64,000 nt of DNA from the NCBI RefSeq assembly GCF_005405185.1, contig NZ_BJDO01000008.1, forward strand, positions 1 to 64,000, in the 5' to 3' direction. A model generated the notes under the pieces. The model was given only the letters and a program-made list of their open reading frames with translations, was not told the origin of the DNA and ran no database searches. This document shows, one piece after another, positions 42,723 through 52,247 of this stretch. Each line of letters opens with the position of its first letter. Positions within the stretch are counted from its first letter, which is position 1. The DNA is from Secundilactobacillus hailunensis. Lineage in GTDB: Bacteria; Bacillota; Bacilli; Lactobacillales; Lactobacillaceae. A program made the position numbers and the translations under genes.

Positions 42723-43031
42723 TCAGTTGAGTTTGGTACGTGCTAATTGAATCAGATCATCGCTGACAAACTCACTGGTAAACCGCTGCATTGGTGTAAT
42801 CGCATGGCGATTCTTATACGCCACCGGTTTGGTTGCAATCACGGCTACCGTGAGGTGATTTTCAGTCAAGAAGACCTGACCGATCTTTTTCAATTTGCCC
42901 TTCGTGTGCCGGCCAGTCCGCCAAGAATGAAGCTGAAATGCGGACTCATCACGAATCACGTATTGCCCGCTATCGTCCTGTTCGACTGGTACACCAATAT
43001 ATTCTTCAACTGGGTACTTTGGTTTTGCCAT
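42723..43031 (-). CDS. Unrecognised protein, 102 residues, behind lplA
   Basis: A 102-residue soluble protein beginning MAKPKYPVEEYIGVPVEQDD and containing LTVAVIATKPVAYKNRHAIT. It is basic in the middle, with no membrane segment or known domain. The ATG at 43031 lies seven bases after the lplA stop, so it is the second gene of that operon. The role may be linked to lipoate metabolism, but nothing in the sequence shows this. Confidence 0.65.
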   Translation of the reverse strand: MAKPKYPVEEYIGVPVEQDDSGQYVIRDESAFQLHSWRTGRHTKGKLKKIGQVFLTENHLTVAVIATKPVAYKNRHAITPMQRFTSEFVSDDLIQLARTKLN

Positions 43032-43038
43032 TATTCAC

Positions 43039-44079
43039 CTACTGTTTTTCAATGATCAATTCATCAATTAATTTATCAATATCCGCGTCATTTAGTACTT
43101 TGCGTAACCAGCGTTTGTTAAGCCGCTTGCGCAGGTCGATCTTATCTAACGTGACACCCGTTAACTGTGCTTCTAATTTGCGCGCCAGTTTATCATCTAA
43201 TAGATCGCCATAGATCGCAACTTTCGTAATGCGCTGATCTTTTACCATCAGATTCAAGATCAAAGTGCCACCATCAAATTGCTTGAAGCGACAGCGGTTA
43301 AAGCCCGGATTAGCACCGAAGTTCCAATCATCCGTCTGGTACTGTTCAGCCAGCCGTTCATCGATGATCTGCCAGTCATGGTCGGTCAAATGATACGTTT
43401 CAATATCTTCTAACCGCTCAACGTGAAACAGCTTGAGCAGTAACTGCGTCTTGAACTGCTCGCTAGTCAGCTGCTGATATTTAGGTGCTAAATGAGTTTT
43501 AATATTTTCAATGTCACTACGGTTTGACTTGACCCATTTGCCGTTGATATGCGTTTCAACTGGCTTGAGGGCCTGACTGGCTGCCATCAGATTCATATCA
43601 AACATCAGCGTCCCGCCAGCCGCGTAAGCATCCCCTGACTTCACCATCGTCATACCAGTAAACTTATGGTCGTTCACCACCAGGTCTGAGTTGCCGCGCA
43701 ACTGCGCATCCGTGGCGCCTAATTCGTGCAGGGCGTCCAAAATTGGCTGGGCGAAAACCGCATAATTGCCCCACTCAGCGTCATCATCGGTGTCACCCAC
43801 CACAATGTTTTCAAAAATTAAGTTCCCCATATCATGGTAAACGGAACCGCCACCGGACGTCCGCCGAACTAACGCAATGTTATTCTCTGCTAAATAAGGG
43901 ACGTTGACCTCCGCAAACACGTTTTGATTCACACCAACAATGACCGATGGCTCGTTAATGTACATAATCAACCCATGTCCCGGTAATTTAAGGTCGTTGA
44001 TCAAATAATTATCCAGTGACTGGTTTACGATAGGATCATAGACCGGTTTACCGTCCCGACTTGTATCGATTAAAAACAT
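43039..44079 (-). CDS. lplA: Lipoate-protein ligase A
   Basis: A 346-residue enzyme attaching lipoate to lipoyl domains through lipoyl-AMP. The N-terminal half has the LplA signature RRTSGGGSVYHDMGNLIFENIV, preceded by NEPSVIVGVNQNVFAEVN, and the adenylate site lysine in DHKFTGMTMVKSGD. The C-terminal accessory domain (NPGFNRCRFKQFDGGTLILNLMVKDQRI) is present, so it is a full-length ligase. The ATG at 44079 follows AAGGAG. A probable substrate, a GcvH-like protein, is encoded divergently 143 bases away. Confidence 0.92.
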   Translation of the reverse strand: MFLIDTSRDGKPVYDPIVNQSLDNYLINDLKLPGHGLIMYINEPSVIVGVNQNVFAEVNVPYLAENNIALVRRTSGGGSVYHDMGNLIFENIVVGDTDDDAEWGNYAVFAQPILDALHELGATDAQLRGNSDLVVNDHKFTGMTMVKSGDAYAAGGTLMFDMNLMAASQALKPVETHINGKWVKSNRSDIENIKTHLAPKYQQLTSEQFKTQLLLKLFHVERLEDIETYHLTDHDWQIIDERLAEQYQTDDWNFGANPGFNRCRFKQFDGGTLILNLMVKDQRITKVAIYGDLLDDKLARKLEAQLTGVTLDKIDLRKRLNKRWLRKVLNDADIDKLIDELIIEKQ

Positions 44080-44221
44080 ATGTCCACTCCTTTTCTGTAA
44101 GTTGTTACATCCATTTTACTTTTTTTCGGTCATTGATACCAGCCCAATGTAAAACGCTTTCTTTCTGTCACCAAGCTCGGTATACTAATTGTATGGTAGA
44201 AACAAAAGGGAGTGGACGATT

Positions 44222-44593
44222 ATGGCATTTTGGACAAAATTAATTAGCAGCATCAAACGCTTATTTGGCGGTAAAACCACCCAGTTTGAACCCCAGGAAA
44301 AAGACGGGGTCTGGTATCAGAAAACTAAGCCCGGTGTAGTTCGCATTGGGATTGCTGATCAAGCCTATGAAGACCTCGGTGATATCACCTTTATGGACTT
44401 CTCATCACCGGACAATCAGTTAGATCAAGATGATGATCTGCTTGAGATGGAAGGCGCCAAAGCGGTGGAAACATTACAGTCACCCATTAAAGGCACCATT
44501 ATTGCCAGAAATAATGAGCTTTTAAAGCAAAGTGATCAGCTTGCCAAACATTCAACTCAGGATAACTGGATAGTTGATGTTAAAATCGCCTAA
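44222..44593 (+). CDS. GcvH-like lipoyl-carrier protein
   Basis: A 123-residue protein. From residue about 38 it follows the glycine cleavage H protein: VVRIGIADQAYEDLGDITFMDF, then the lipoyl-lysine hairpin LLEMEGAKAVETLQSPIKGTI (Lys80), and a C-terminal DNWIVDVKI. The N-terminal 25 residues (SSIKRLFGGK) are basic and not typical of GcvH. No gcvP or gcvT genes are present here. The divergent lipoate ligase suggests it is a lipoylation substrate, possibly a lipoate relay or redox carrier. The ATG at 44222 follows GGGAG. Confidence 0.82.
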   Translation: MAFWTKLISSIKRLFGGKTTQFEPQEKDGVWYQKTKPGVVRIGIADQAYEDLGDITFMDFSSPDNQLDQDDDLLEMEGAKAVETLQSPIKGTIIARNNELLKQSDQLAKHSTQDNWIVDVKIA

Positions 44594-44606
44594 TTAGACC
44601 AAACAA

Positions 44607-44655
44607 AAAAAGAACGTGATCAGCAGTTAAAATTAACTGTCATCACGTTCTTTTC
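44607..44655. terminator. Bidirectional terminator
   Basis: AAAGAACGTGAT pairs with ATCACGTTCTTT, with an inner CAGTT/AACTG pairing. Confidence 0.88.
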
Positions 44656-44689
44656 ATTTACATTTGGCAATAGCCAAAGCCGTTTTTAA

Positions 44690-44836
44690 TTAGTTTTGGT
44701 TTTCAAGCTTTTCAGCAGCTTCGTCAATGGTAGCGAAACCAGACTTGCCACTCTTAGCCTTTGGGTGCTTAGCACGGTCTTCCTCTGCCTTTTCGATCAA
44801 TGCCTTACGTTGTTCTTTGCTTAACTTGTTAGCCAT
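44690..44836 (-). CDS. Small highly charged protein, 48 residues
   Basis: The ATG at 44836 follows GGGAGC and opens 48 codons (MANKLSKEQRKALIEKAEED..., ending AEKLENQN). The product is rich in K, E and A, with no hydrophobic segment, in the style of small stress- or ribosome-associated proteins. Codons are strongly biased, as in abundant proteins. No family was recognised. A perfect 7+7 inverted repeat lies 38 bases upstream. Confidence 0.65.
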   Translation of the reverse strand: MANKLSKEQRKALIEKAEEDRAKHPKAKSGKSGFATIDEAAEKLENQN

Positions 44837-44873
44837 TTAAATCGCGCTCCCTTTATTTGTCTTAGCTTAATTG

Positions 44874-44889
44874 GTTAGGACTTCCTAAC
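44874..44889. promoter_or_regulatory. Inverted repeat upstream of the 48-residue gene
   Basis: GTTAGGA and TCCTAAC, two bases apart, form a perfect dyad 38 bases before the start codon, where a repressor could act. Confidence 0.35.
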
Positions 44890-44985
44890 TACTTTATGTT
44901 AGCACTAATGGGAGAGTTTGTTAAATATTGAACCTGTTTGGGAATTGATTTAACAGTCCCTTAAACATTATAAAAAATCACTTAA

Positions 44986-45005
44986 TATAATTGTGAGCGA
45001 ATAAC
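44986..45005 (+). promoter_or_regulatory. Promoter -10 with lac-operator-like sequence
   Basis: TATAAT at 44986-44991 overlaps AATTGTGAGCGAATAAC, which differs from the left half of the E. coli lac operator by one base over 17. It precedes the 76-residue gene. The -35 is poor. Confidence 0.35.
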
Positions 45006-45056
45006 TTAACACACAGAAATAAAGGACTACAATGTATGTGTTAGGAGGAATTCAAT

Positions 45057-45287
45057 ATGGCAGAAGATGTAGATAAAACTTTATTCTTAGATTACAACAT
45101 GAGTGACGCTTTTGACTGGAGCAAAGACGAAATGCCAGTCCGCGACGCCATTTGGGATTACCTCATGGAGCACAACAATCACGACACCATGAAGACTGAA
45201 GAACAAATGAAGCCATTCATGACTGAGTCTGAAGCTGACATTCGTAAGTTTGTTGAAGACAACTTGAAGACTGCGGATGCTAAGTAA
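45057..45287 (+). CDS. Small acidic protein, 76 residues
   Basis: The ATG at 45057 follows AGGAGG at ideal spacing. The 76-residue protein (MAEDVDKTLFLDYN...) is rich in Asp, Glu and Met, with a central DAIWDYLMEHNNHD and a C-terminal helix EADIRKFVEDNLK. Very strong codon bias and a perfect binding site point to high expression. No family was recognised. It is monocistronic. Confidence 0.75.
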   Translation: MAEDVDKTLFLDYNMSDAFDWSKDEMPVRDAIWDYLMEHNNHDTMKTEEQMKPFMTESEADIRKFVEDNLKTADAK

Positions 45288-45311
45288 TTTATCATTAGCA
45301 AATCATTTTTA

Positions 45312-45356
45312 AAATAAGGGTGATTCACCGATCAACGGTGGACCGCCCTTATTTTT
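45312..45356 (+). terminator. Terminator of the 76-residue gene
   Basis: AAATAAGGG pairs with CCCTTATTT, an inner CACCG pairs with CGGTG, and a T run follows. Confidence 0.88.
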
Positions 45357-45514
45357 GTATAGTTAGTAAATTACAAGATTGTACACAATATAAATAATAG
45401 CACGCCTACTATTTTCTAATAAAAACGAATAAATCATTTGATTTTGACTAGCTTTATTCGGAAATATAGTTTAAAATCAATTCAAATCTAGTAAGTTTGG
45501 TTGTGCCAATCGTC

Positions 45515-45556
45515 ATTATGCAGAAAAAACTTTTGTATATTCATTTTTCTGCATAA
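45515..45556. repeat. Perfect 14-base inverted repeat upstream of carA
   Basis: ATTATGCAGAAAAA and TTTTTCTGCATAAT are separated by 14 bases. No T run follows, so it is not a simple terminator. The rest of the gap (45357-45756) is A/T-rich; CGAATAAA/TTTATTCG near 45430-45470 is another dyad. No open frame is supported. Confidence 0.6.
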
Positions 45557-45756
45557 TATGGTTTAGCTGACCGTTTGCTGATTTTTCCATTGTTTGTTGT
45601 AAATCTTTTTGTATAAGGGTTTAGCTCGAAGATCATCACCGATACGATTAGCATAAACACCGGCTATAAAGTTACATTTTGTCTCTATAAGTATTCATAT
45701 AAAGATAAAATAACTTATATTTAACTAAAAATAGCCATTTTTATGTATAAAGTGTC

Positions 45757-45785
45757 TTGACAATTTCTCGAAAAAATCTTATCTT
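45757..45785 (+). promoter_or_regulatory. Promoter of carAB
   Basis: TTGACA and TATCTT with a 17-base spacer. The leader is only about 50 bases, so no attenuator or PyrR-type leader fits; control by an upstream-binding regulator such as ArgR is more likely. Confidence 0.7.
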
Positions 45786-45841
45786 ATACAAAAAGCAATT
45801 AACTCCGTCCTGCGAGGCGGCAATTGAGGAGGTTATCAGAC

Positions 45842-46912
45842 ATGAAAAAATATTTAACGCTAGAAAACGGAGATCAATTTGTTGGTACTGCCGTTGGCGA
45901 CTTAACGAAAGAAATTAAGGGTGAACTCGTTTTCACCACCAGTATGGTCGGTTACCAAGAAACCTTAACTGATCCTTCGTACACGAATCAGATCATCACC
46001 TTTACCTACCCATTAATCGGTAACTATGGCCTTTCGCTGCACGCGAATCAGTCGCCATCGGTTGCCGCATCAGCCGTTGTTATGCAAGAAATTGCGACGA
46101 CGGTTTTTCATTATCAAAGTGTCATGACACTAGACGAATTTTTGAAGAAATCTGGTGTGCCAGGCATTGCCGGTATCGACACCCGTGAATTAACGAAGAT
46201 CATTCGAACCCACGGGACAATGAAGGCCAGCCTCACTAATCAACCACTGGCAAAGAGCAGTTTTAACCAGGCCAAGTCAGTGGATATGATCGTTAAGTCC
46301 GCCACTTTCGCCCACTCAACGGACGAAGATCCGGACCACGTTGTCCTGGTTGATTTTGGGGTAAAAGCCAACATTGTTAAATCACTGGAAAACTTCGGTG
46401 CTAACGTCACGGTGGTCACGCCGGAAGCTAATTTTGATACCATCGCCGCTTTACATCCCGATGGCATCCTGCTCTCCAATGGCCCAGGTGATCCGGAAGA
46501 CTATTCAGACTTCCTGCCGGTTATCAGACAGTTGCAAGACCACTACCCGCTATTCGGGATTTGTTTAGGCCATCAGCTGTTAGCCCTGGCCAACGGTGCC
46601 CGGACTTATAAAATGGTCTTTGGCCACCGGGGTATCAACCACCCCGTCAAGAACCTATTGACCAATGAAGTGGTGATCACCTCGCAAAACCACGGTTACG
46701 CCGTGGACATTGATTCAGTATCTGATACACCCCTTGAAGTTACCGCCATTGAGATCAATGACAAAACCTGCGAAGGGCTTCGCTATCCTGGAAAACCGGT
46801 CTTTTCAGTCCAGTATCATCCAGAGGCCGCACCGGGGCCCCACGAAGCGACGCGCTTATTCAGCAAGTTTATTGACCTTATGAAGACGAACGGGGGAGTA
46901 CAGCATGCCTAA
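45842..46912 (+). CDS. carA: Carbamoyl-phosphate synthase small subunit
   Basis: A 356-residue glutamine amidotransferase subunit supplying ammonia for carbamoyl phosphate. The C-terminal class I domain has [15 protein letters not shown] (nucleophile Cys) and [14 protein letters not shown] (His and Glu); [18 protein letters not shown] is in the N-terminal domain. The ATG at 45842 follows GAGGAGG. The eight-base overlap with carB indicates coupled synthesis. No pyr or arg genes flank it, so arginine- versus pyrimidine-specific use is unclear. Confidence 0.95.
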   Translation: MKKYLTLENGDQFVGTAVGDLTKEIKGELVFTTSMVGYQETLTDPSYTNQIITFTYPLIGNYGLSLHANQSPSVAASAVVMQEIATTVFHYQSVMTLDEFLKKSGVPGIAGIDTRELTKIIRTHGTMKASLTNQPLAKSSFNQAKSVDMIVKSATFAHSTDEDPDHVVLVDFGVKANIVKSLENFGANVTVVTPEANFDTIAALHPDGILLSNGPGDPEDYSDFLPVIRQLQDHYPLFGICLGHQLLALANGARTYKMVFGHRGINHPVKNLLTNEVVITSQNHGYAVDIDSVSDTPLEVTAIEINDKTCEGLRYPGKPVFSVQYHPEAAPGPHEATRLFSKFIDLMKTNGGVQHA

Positions 46913-49900
46913 AAGAACAGATTTAAATAAAATTGTGATTATCGGCTCAGGTCCAATCGTTATCGGCCAAGCTGCGGAATTCGATTACGCCGGCAGCCAA
47001 GCCTGCTTAAGCTTAAAAGAAGAAGGTTACGAAACCGTTCTGATCAATTCCAATCCAGCCACGATCATGACTGACGATGAAATTGCGGATAAGGTTTACT
47101 TGGAACCTTTGACCTTAGATTCCGTCACCGCTATTTTAAAAAAGGAAAGACCAGATGCCATCTTACCGACCCTAGGTGGTCAAACCGGACTTAACCTCGC
47201 CGTTGAGTTGGCTAAAAAGGGAACTTTAGCCGATCTTGGTATTGAGTTACTGGGGACTAACCTCCACACGATCAATCAAGCTGAAGACCGGGAAGCCTTT
47301 AAGGACCTGATGAAAGAACTCAAGCAGCCGATCCCGTCTTCGAAGACGGTTTATGACCTCCAAACCGGGTTAGACTTCGCCAATGAGATCGGTTATCCGG
47401 TCATCATCCGGCCAGCCTATACCCTTGGCGGTACTGGCGGTGGCTTCGCCCATAACGATACAGAAATGCGGACGGTGCTCAATCGGGGTCTAACGATGTC
47501 ACCGGAAACCGAGTGTCTAGTTGAAAAGTCGATTGCCGGGTATAAAGAAATTGAATTTGAAGTCATGCGCGACCACAATGGTTCTTCGATCATTGTAGCT
47601 GGCATGGAAAACTTCGATCCAGTGGGCGTTCATACTGGCGATTCAGTAGTATTCACCCCAACGCAAACGCTGACCGACAAAGAGTATCAGCGCCTGCGTG
47701 ATGCGTCATTGACAATCGTTGACGCCCTTAAAATCGAAGGTGGCTGCAACGTTCAATTAGCTCAGGACCCTTATAGTGAGCACTACGACGTCATCGAAGT
47801 TAATCCACGGGTCAGCCGTTCTTCGGCACTGGCCTCAAAAGCCACCGGTTACCCAATTGCTAAAATTGCCGCTAAGATCGCCGTGGGTCTTAACCTCGAC
47901 GAAATCATCAACCCAATTACTCAAACCACTTACGCCATGTTTGAACCGGCTTTGGACTACGTAGTTGCTAAGATTCCCCGCTTTGCCTTTGACAAGTTTT
48001 ACCATGCTGACCGGAAATTAGGCACGCAAATGAAGGCCACCGGTGAAGTCATGGCCATTGGCAGCAACATTGAGGAATCTCTGTTAAAAGCCGTTCAATC
48101 ACTGGAACTGGATACCCAAATGCAGGCTACTCTGTTACCAGATGATGCCAAGGGTAAATCCTTGGATGAGCTATTAGACAAGATCAAAACACCAACGGAT
48201 ACCCGCCTATTTGAGATCTTTGCTGCCATCACCAAGGGTGCAACCATCGAGCAGCTCCACGATGCTACCAAGATTGATGAATTCTTCTTATCAAAAATGA
48301 TCAATATCATCGCGATGCAAAAGGAACTAACGACTGGCATGTTAACTGCTGAAACGGTTCTTAAAGCACAAAAGCTAGGCTTTGATGACAAGATGATCAA
48401 GACGGTCACCAACGTTTCCGACCAGGAGTTAGCCAAGCTGCACAGTATGGCTGATCAGCACCTCGTCTACAAAATGGTGGATACCTGCGCGGCCGAATTT
48501 GAAAGCTTCACCCCCTACTTCTATAGTACGGTGGGCACTGAAAACGAAAGCAAGCCACTGGGGAACAGCGTCATCGTCCTTGGTGCTGGTCCCATTCGGA
48601 TCGGCCAAGGGGTTGAATTTGATTACACCACTGTTCACTCGGTTAAAGCCCTGCAGGCTGCCGGCTACAACGCAATCATCATCAACAATAATCCCGAGAC
48701 GGTTTCCACCGATTTCTCAATTTCTGATAAACTGTACTTCGAACCGCTCACCATTGATTCGGTAATGAACATCATTAATTTGGAAAAGCCACTGGGCGTG
48801 ATCGTTCAATTCGGTGGTCAAACGGCTATTAATCTAACCCAGCAGTTAACGGATCATGGCGTTAAGATTCTGGGAACCAACATGACTGGCATTGAACAAA
48901 CTGAAAACCGGCACGACTTTGAAAACCTACTGATCGATCAAGGCATTGCACATCCAGCTGGTGATACCGCTACTGATATTCCAGACGCCCATGCAATCGC
49001 CAATAAGCTCAGTTATCCTGTCTTAGTTCGGCCAAGCTTTGTTTTAGGCGGTAAGGGAATGGCCATCGTGCATGATCAGTCTGAACTCGATGACTACCTG
49101 ATTCCAGCCCTCAAGCACAGCCACGGCGAACCGATTTTAATCGATAAGTACATCAAGGGTACCGAATGTGAAGTCGATATTCTAAGTGACGGTAAGCAAG
49201 TCTTTATTCCAGGCATCATGGAACACTTGGAAGGTGCCGGTGTGCACTCCGGTGATTCAATCGCCATGTACCCGCCGCAGACATTGACTGATTCACAGAA
49301 GGCTAAGATCATTCAAATCGCCACTAAGATCGGTAAATCAGTTCACTGCATCGGCATGATGAACATCCAGTTCATCACTGCCGACCAGATCTACGTCATC
49401 GAAGTGAACCCCCGGGCTTCACGGACCGTGCCGTTCATGAGTAAGATCACGCATATGCACCTTGCCCAATTAGCCACTCAGCTGATCATCGGCAAGTCGC
49501 TGGCCGACATTAATCTGCAGCCAGGACTGTATCCGGAACCAGATAGTGTTTACGTTAAAGCACCGGTCTTCTCCTTCGCCAAATTACCGGGTGCCCCAAC
49601 GGCACTCAGTCCAGAAATGAAGTCTACCGGTGAAGATCTCGGTCATGGTAAGACACTGGCCGAAGCGCTGCACAAAGCGTTCTTCGATAGCTATCATTTC
49701 GATAGTGATACTACTGGCCCAATTCTGGTTACCCCACATGATGCTGAGAACACCGACCTCATGGCAGCCCTAGACGCTGGCGGTTATCCGCACCAGGTCT
49801 ATCAACTGGATCAAAAATGGCCGAAGGACCTGGCTTTCGTCCTCGCTACTGAAGATGAAAGTGACGTTGCCAAGCAACTGACAGCCAAGGCTCTAAGCCA

Positions 49901-49979
49901 TCAAGTGACTCTGTTTACAGCTTCGGATACCGTTGCTGCCTTAGTGAAACACGTATCTAGTGCCAAGCAAGCTGGTTAA
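46905..49979 (+). CDS. carB: Carbamoyl-phosphate synthase large subunit
   Basis: A 1024-residue synthetase with two homologous ATP-grasp halves: [22 protein letters not shown] and [15 protein letters not shown] in the first, [22 protein letters not shown] and [12 protein letters not shown] in the second. The C-terminal MGS-like allosteric region is short and divergent (about 95 residues from residue 930, against about 135 in E. coli), so control by UMP or ornithine may be altered. This length is found in arginine-type enzymes of lactobacilli. A perfect terminator follows. Confidence 0.95.
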   Translation: MPKRTDLNKIVIIGSGPIVIGQAAEFDYAGSQACLSLKEEGYETVLINSNPATIMTDDEIADKVYLEPLTLDSVTAILKKERPDAILPTLGGQTGLNLAVELAKKGTLADLGIELLGTNLHTINQAEDREAFKDLMKELKQPIPSSKTVYDLQTGLDFANEIGYPVIIRPAYTLGGTGGGFAHNDTEMRTVLNRGLTMSPETECLVEKSIAGYKEIEFEVMRDHNGSSIIVAGMENFDPVGVHTGDSVVFTPTQTLTDKEYQRLRDASLTIVDALKIEGGCNVQLAQDPYSEHYDVIEVNPRVSRSSALASKATGYPIAKIAAKIAVGLNLDEIINPITQTTYAMFEPALDYVVAKIPRFAFDKFYHADRKLGTQMKATGEVMAIGSNIEESLLKAVQSLELDTQMQATLLPDDAKGKSLDELLDKIKTPTDTRLFEIFAAITKGATIEQLHDATKIDEFFLSKMINIIAMQKELTTGMLTAETVLKAQKLGFDDKMIKTVTNVSDQELAKLHSMADQHLVYKMVDTCAAEFESFTPYFYSTVGTENESKPLGNSVIVLGAGPIRIGQGVEFDYTTVHSVKALQAAGYNAIIINNNPETVSTDFSISDKLYFEPLTIDSVMNIINLEKPLGVIVQFGGQTAINLTQQLTDHGVKILGTNMTGIEQTENRHDFENLLIDQGIAHPAGDTATDIPDAHAIANKLSYPVLVRPSFVLGGKGMAIVHDQSELDDYLIPALKHSHGEPILIDKYIKGTECEVDILSDGKQVFIPGIMEHLEGAGVHSGDSIAMYPPQTLTDSQKAKIIQIATKIGKSVHCIGMMNIQFITADQIYVIEVNPRASRTVPFMSKITHMHLAQLATQLIIGKSLADINLQPGLYPEPDSVYVKAPVFSFAKLPGAPTALSPEMKSTGEDLGHGKTLAEALHKAFFDSYHFDSDTTGPILVTPHDAENTDLMAALDAGGYPHQVYQLDQKWPKDLAFVLATEDESDVAKQLTAKALSHQVTLFTASDTVAALVKHVSSAKQAG

Positions 49980-49995
49980 GCTTTAAACTATTATC

Positions 49996-50033
49996 AAAAA
50001 CACCTTCAGCAAACACTTGCTGAAGGTGTTTTT
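49996..50033 (+). terminator. Terminator of carAB
   Basis: AAAAACACCTTCAGCAA and its perfect complement around a 4-base loop. Confidence 0.93.
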
Positions 50034-50128
50034 GTGCGTTCAGGAGATTTAAAAGTAAGTAGCCAGCGTTTCACTGAAACCGCTTACTTTCTAATTGACA
50101 CTGACTCTTTAACCTGCGATGATTAAGT

Positions 50129-50142
50129 TGTAAACGTTTAGA
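50129..50142 (+). promoter_or_regulatory. Candidate cre (CcpA) site
   Basis: TGTAAACGTTTAGA matches the cre consensus at 13 of 14 positions. It lies 36 bases before the regulator gene at 50178. Confidence 0.4.
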
Positions 50143-50177
50143 ATTGTAACCAATGCTCATCTAGGGAGGGATTGACA

Positions 50178-50807
50178 ATGATTAAAGATCAAGATCCGCA
50201 AACCATAAAAAGACGCACTCATCTAACACTTTTATTAATTGTTCACGCACCGAAACACGTTCCGTTAACCGAACTGGCAACCACACTGGGTGCTGAAAGC
50301 GACACCGTTCGGCACGATTTAAACTGGGTTTCAGACTTTTTAGCACACTATAACTTAGTCGTGGATCTCTCTGTTGATCAGCAAGTCGCCGTTTACGGCC
50401 AGGAGAATTATTTATTCCGCGCCGCCTTAGACCTCTTAAAGACACTCTCAAAACCCAATCAACTGGTCACTAGTTTCCCAATTACAGATCAAAAATTAGA
50501 GACGCAATTAAAAGACCAGCTAGCAGCACTAGTAAAAACTACCCCGTTAGATAGCACGGCACAGCAGTCGATCTACGATTATCTGTGGACGTTAGCGATG
50601 CGGTACCGTTATGGCGTCGTCAATCGGCTAGGATTAGCCGAACTCTTTACGCCGGGTCAGTTGGCTTTAATTGCCAATGAAAAAGTGATTCATCCGTGGT
50701 CACAGCAAACGGTTGAAATCATCGAAAACGACCTGCCAGCTAAAAATGATCTGCCACTAGCGGAAGAGTATCTCTTAACGATGCGGGTCTGGCTTTACGC
50801 TAACTAA
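50178..50807 (+). CDS. HTH regulator resembling the N-terminal part of BglG/Mga/PRD proteins
   Basis: A 209-residue protein. Residues about 10-80 hold a helix-turn-helix (VPLTELATTLGAESDTVRHDLNWVSDFLAHYNL) and the second winged helix pattern DQQVAVYGQENYLFRAALDLL typical of PRD/Mga regulators. The rest could be one degenerate PRD, but no conserved PRD histidine is obvious and no PTS EIIB/EIIA domain follows, so it is much shorter than LicR-type regulators. The ATG at 50178 follows GGGAGGG. A cre-like site suggests sugar-related control. Target genes are unknown. Confidence 0.6.
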   Translation: MIKDQDPQTIKRRTHLTLLLIVHAPKHVPLTELATTLGAESDTVRHDLNWVSDFLAHYNLVVDLSVDQQVAVYGQENYLFRAALDLLKTLSKPNQLVTSFPITDQKLETQLKDQLAALVKTTPLDSTAQQSIYDYLWTLAMRYRYGVVNRLGLAELFTPGQLALIANEKVIHPWSQQTVEIIENDLPAKNDLPLAEEYLLTMRVWLYAN

Positions 50808-50920
50808 CAACTATTAACTATCCCTACGTTTCGGTCAACCTGATCGAGGTGTTTTCTTTTGCTGTCACTCCGGCTATAATGAAACCACTGTTTTGATTTT
50901 AAAATTCCCGGAGGCAACTT

Positions 50921-51406
50921 ATGCTTACATTTCAACCCGCTAAACCCAATCAACTTGATGCCATTATGACCATTGAGAACCAGGGCTTCACCCCTGACGA
51001 GGCCGCTACTAAGCCCAGTATGGCCGAACGGATCGACCGTATTAGTGACACTTTTATTGTCGCTTCACAAGATCAGCAGGTCTTAGGTTACGTGGTTGGT
51101 CCCGCCTCAGATGAACGTTACCTCAGCGATAATCTGTATGATCATCTAACAGCCAATAATCCAGCTGATCGTTACCAGACCGTTTTAAGTTTGGCAGTAG
51201 CAAAAGACGCCCGTGACCAACACATCGGCAGTCAGTTACTCGCTGAATTAGCCAAGGTCGCCCGTGCACAAAACCGCACGACCATCACCCTCACCTGTCT
51301 CAAAAAATTAGTGCCGTTTTACGAACGTAACGGTTACGTCAACGAAGGCGTTTCGGACTCCGCCCACGCTGGCGAGACTTGGTATAACATGGTCAAAACA
51401 CTCTAA
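50921..51406 (+). CDS. GNAT-family N-acetyltransferase
   Basis: A 161-residue acetyl-CoA-dependent transferase. The acetyl-CoA loop is in LSLAVAKDARDQHIGSQLLAELAKVAR (motif A), with FYERNGYVNEGVSDSAHAGETWYNM as motif B, typical of the RimI/aralkylamine acetyltransferase group. The substrate is unknown. The ATG at 50921 follows GGAGG. It is single, with a terminator shared with the convergent phosphatase. Confidence 0.85.
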   Translation: MLTFQPAKPNQLDAIMTIENQGFTPDEAATKPSMAERIDRISDTFIVASQDQQVLGYVVGPASDERYLSDNLYDHLTANNPADRYQTVLSLAVAKDARDQHIGSQLLAELAKVARAQNRTTITLTCLKKLVPFYERNGYVNEGVSDSAHAGETWYNMVKTL

Positions 51407-51411
51407 TACAC

Positions 51412-51460
51412 AAATAACCGGCTAATTAGTCAATTGAGACTAGTCAGCCGGTTATTTTTA
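51412..51460. terminator. Bidirectional terminator
   Basis: AATAACCGGCT pairs with AGCCGGTTATT, with an inner AGTC/GACT pairing; T runs on both sides. Confidence 0.88.
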
Positions 51461-51463
51461 GTT

Positions 51464-52075
51464 TTAGTACAACCGGTTATAAAACCACATATAGTACCGA
51501 CCATCGATCAGACTAATTTTAGTGACACTGGTATTGTCTGGTTCCGGCAACGTCATAGGATCTTGGGGCTGCAGGGCTGCTAAAGCCGCCGCCTTAACCG
51601 TAAACCCATGCGTCACCACGATGTACTTACCGTCCTTAGCTTGACTGGCATAGTCCGTCATAAAGTCGGTAACTCGCTGGACCACGTGCTCAAACGTTTC
51701 TCCATCAGTCGCATACTTGGTATAATTTGGTAAAACATCGTTCAAAACGGGATCAAAAACATCCGCATACTGCGCTTGCAGCTCCCGATTCTTTAAGCCG
51801 TCCCATTTGCCATAGGAAATTTCCAGCAACCGTGAATCGGTCTTAGTAGGTAACGCTGCCGTGGCGTTCAAAATGGCTGCCGTGTCCTGCGTCCGTTGCA
51901 ATGGACTGACGATCAATCGATCAGCGAACTGAATGTCGAAGTGGTCGTGTAAATGCTGCGCCTGTTTTTTCCCGGTCTCATTTAGCAGCGTGATATCCGA
52001 GATCATCGTTCCCTGCTTCAATCCCAGCGCATTCCCCTCAGTCTGACCGTGGCGAATAAAATAAAATTCAGTCAT
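51464..52075 (-). CDS. Histidine phosphatase family protein
   Basis: A 203-residue phosphoglycerate-mutase-like phosphatase. The catalytic RHG motif is in FYFIRHGQTEGNALGLKQG; the second histidine in IVVTHGFTVKAA. VSPLQRTQDTAAIL and EISYGKWDG complete the pattern. The substrate is not predictable. The ATG at 52075 is the natural N-terminus; an upstream extension of 23 codons lacks a binding site. It is divergent from the serC leader. It could conceivably supply phosphoserine phosphatase activity in the absence of serB nearby, but that is speculation from location. Confidence 0.85.
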   Translation of the reverse strand: MTEFYFIRHGQTEGNALGLKQGTMISDITLLNETGKKQAQHLHDHFDIQFADRLIVSPLQRTQDTAAILNATAALPTKTDSRLLEISYGKWDGLKNRELQAQYADVFDPVLNDVLPNYTKYATDGETFEHVVQRVTDFMTDYASQAKDGKYIVVTHGFTVKAAALAALQPQDPMTLPEPDNTSVTKISLIDGRYYMWFYNRLY

Positions 52076-52247
52076 GCAGTTTGCCTCATTTCTTGATGTT
52101 TGATAGTTAATAATCGTTGCTTTTATAGTATCAATTTTCCTCATACAATTCCAATTTAAAATTATTTTGACAGGCCTTAAAGTTTTCCCTTATATGATAT
52201 AAACCGTTTTCATCACCAGAATATAGCCCATCAGTTATCAAATTGAC

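Noticed and set aside
44145-44165. cre site TGTAAAACGCTTTC between lplA and the GcvH-like gene
   Set aside because: The half-site spacing is off by one base from the consensus and the central CG does not align.
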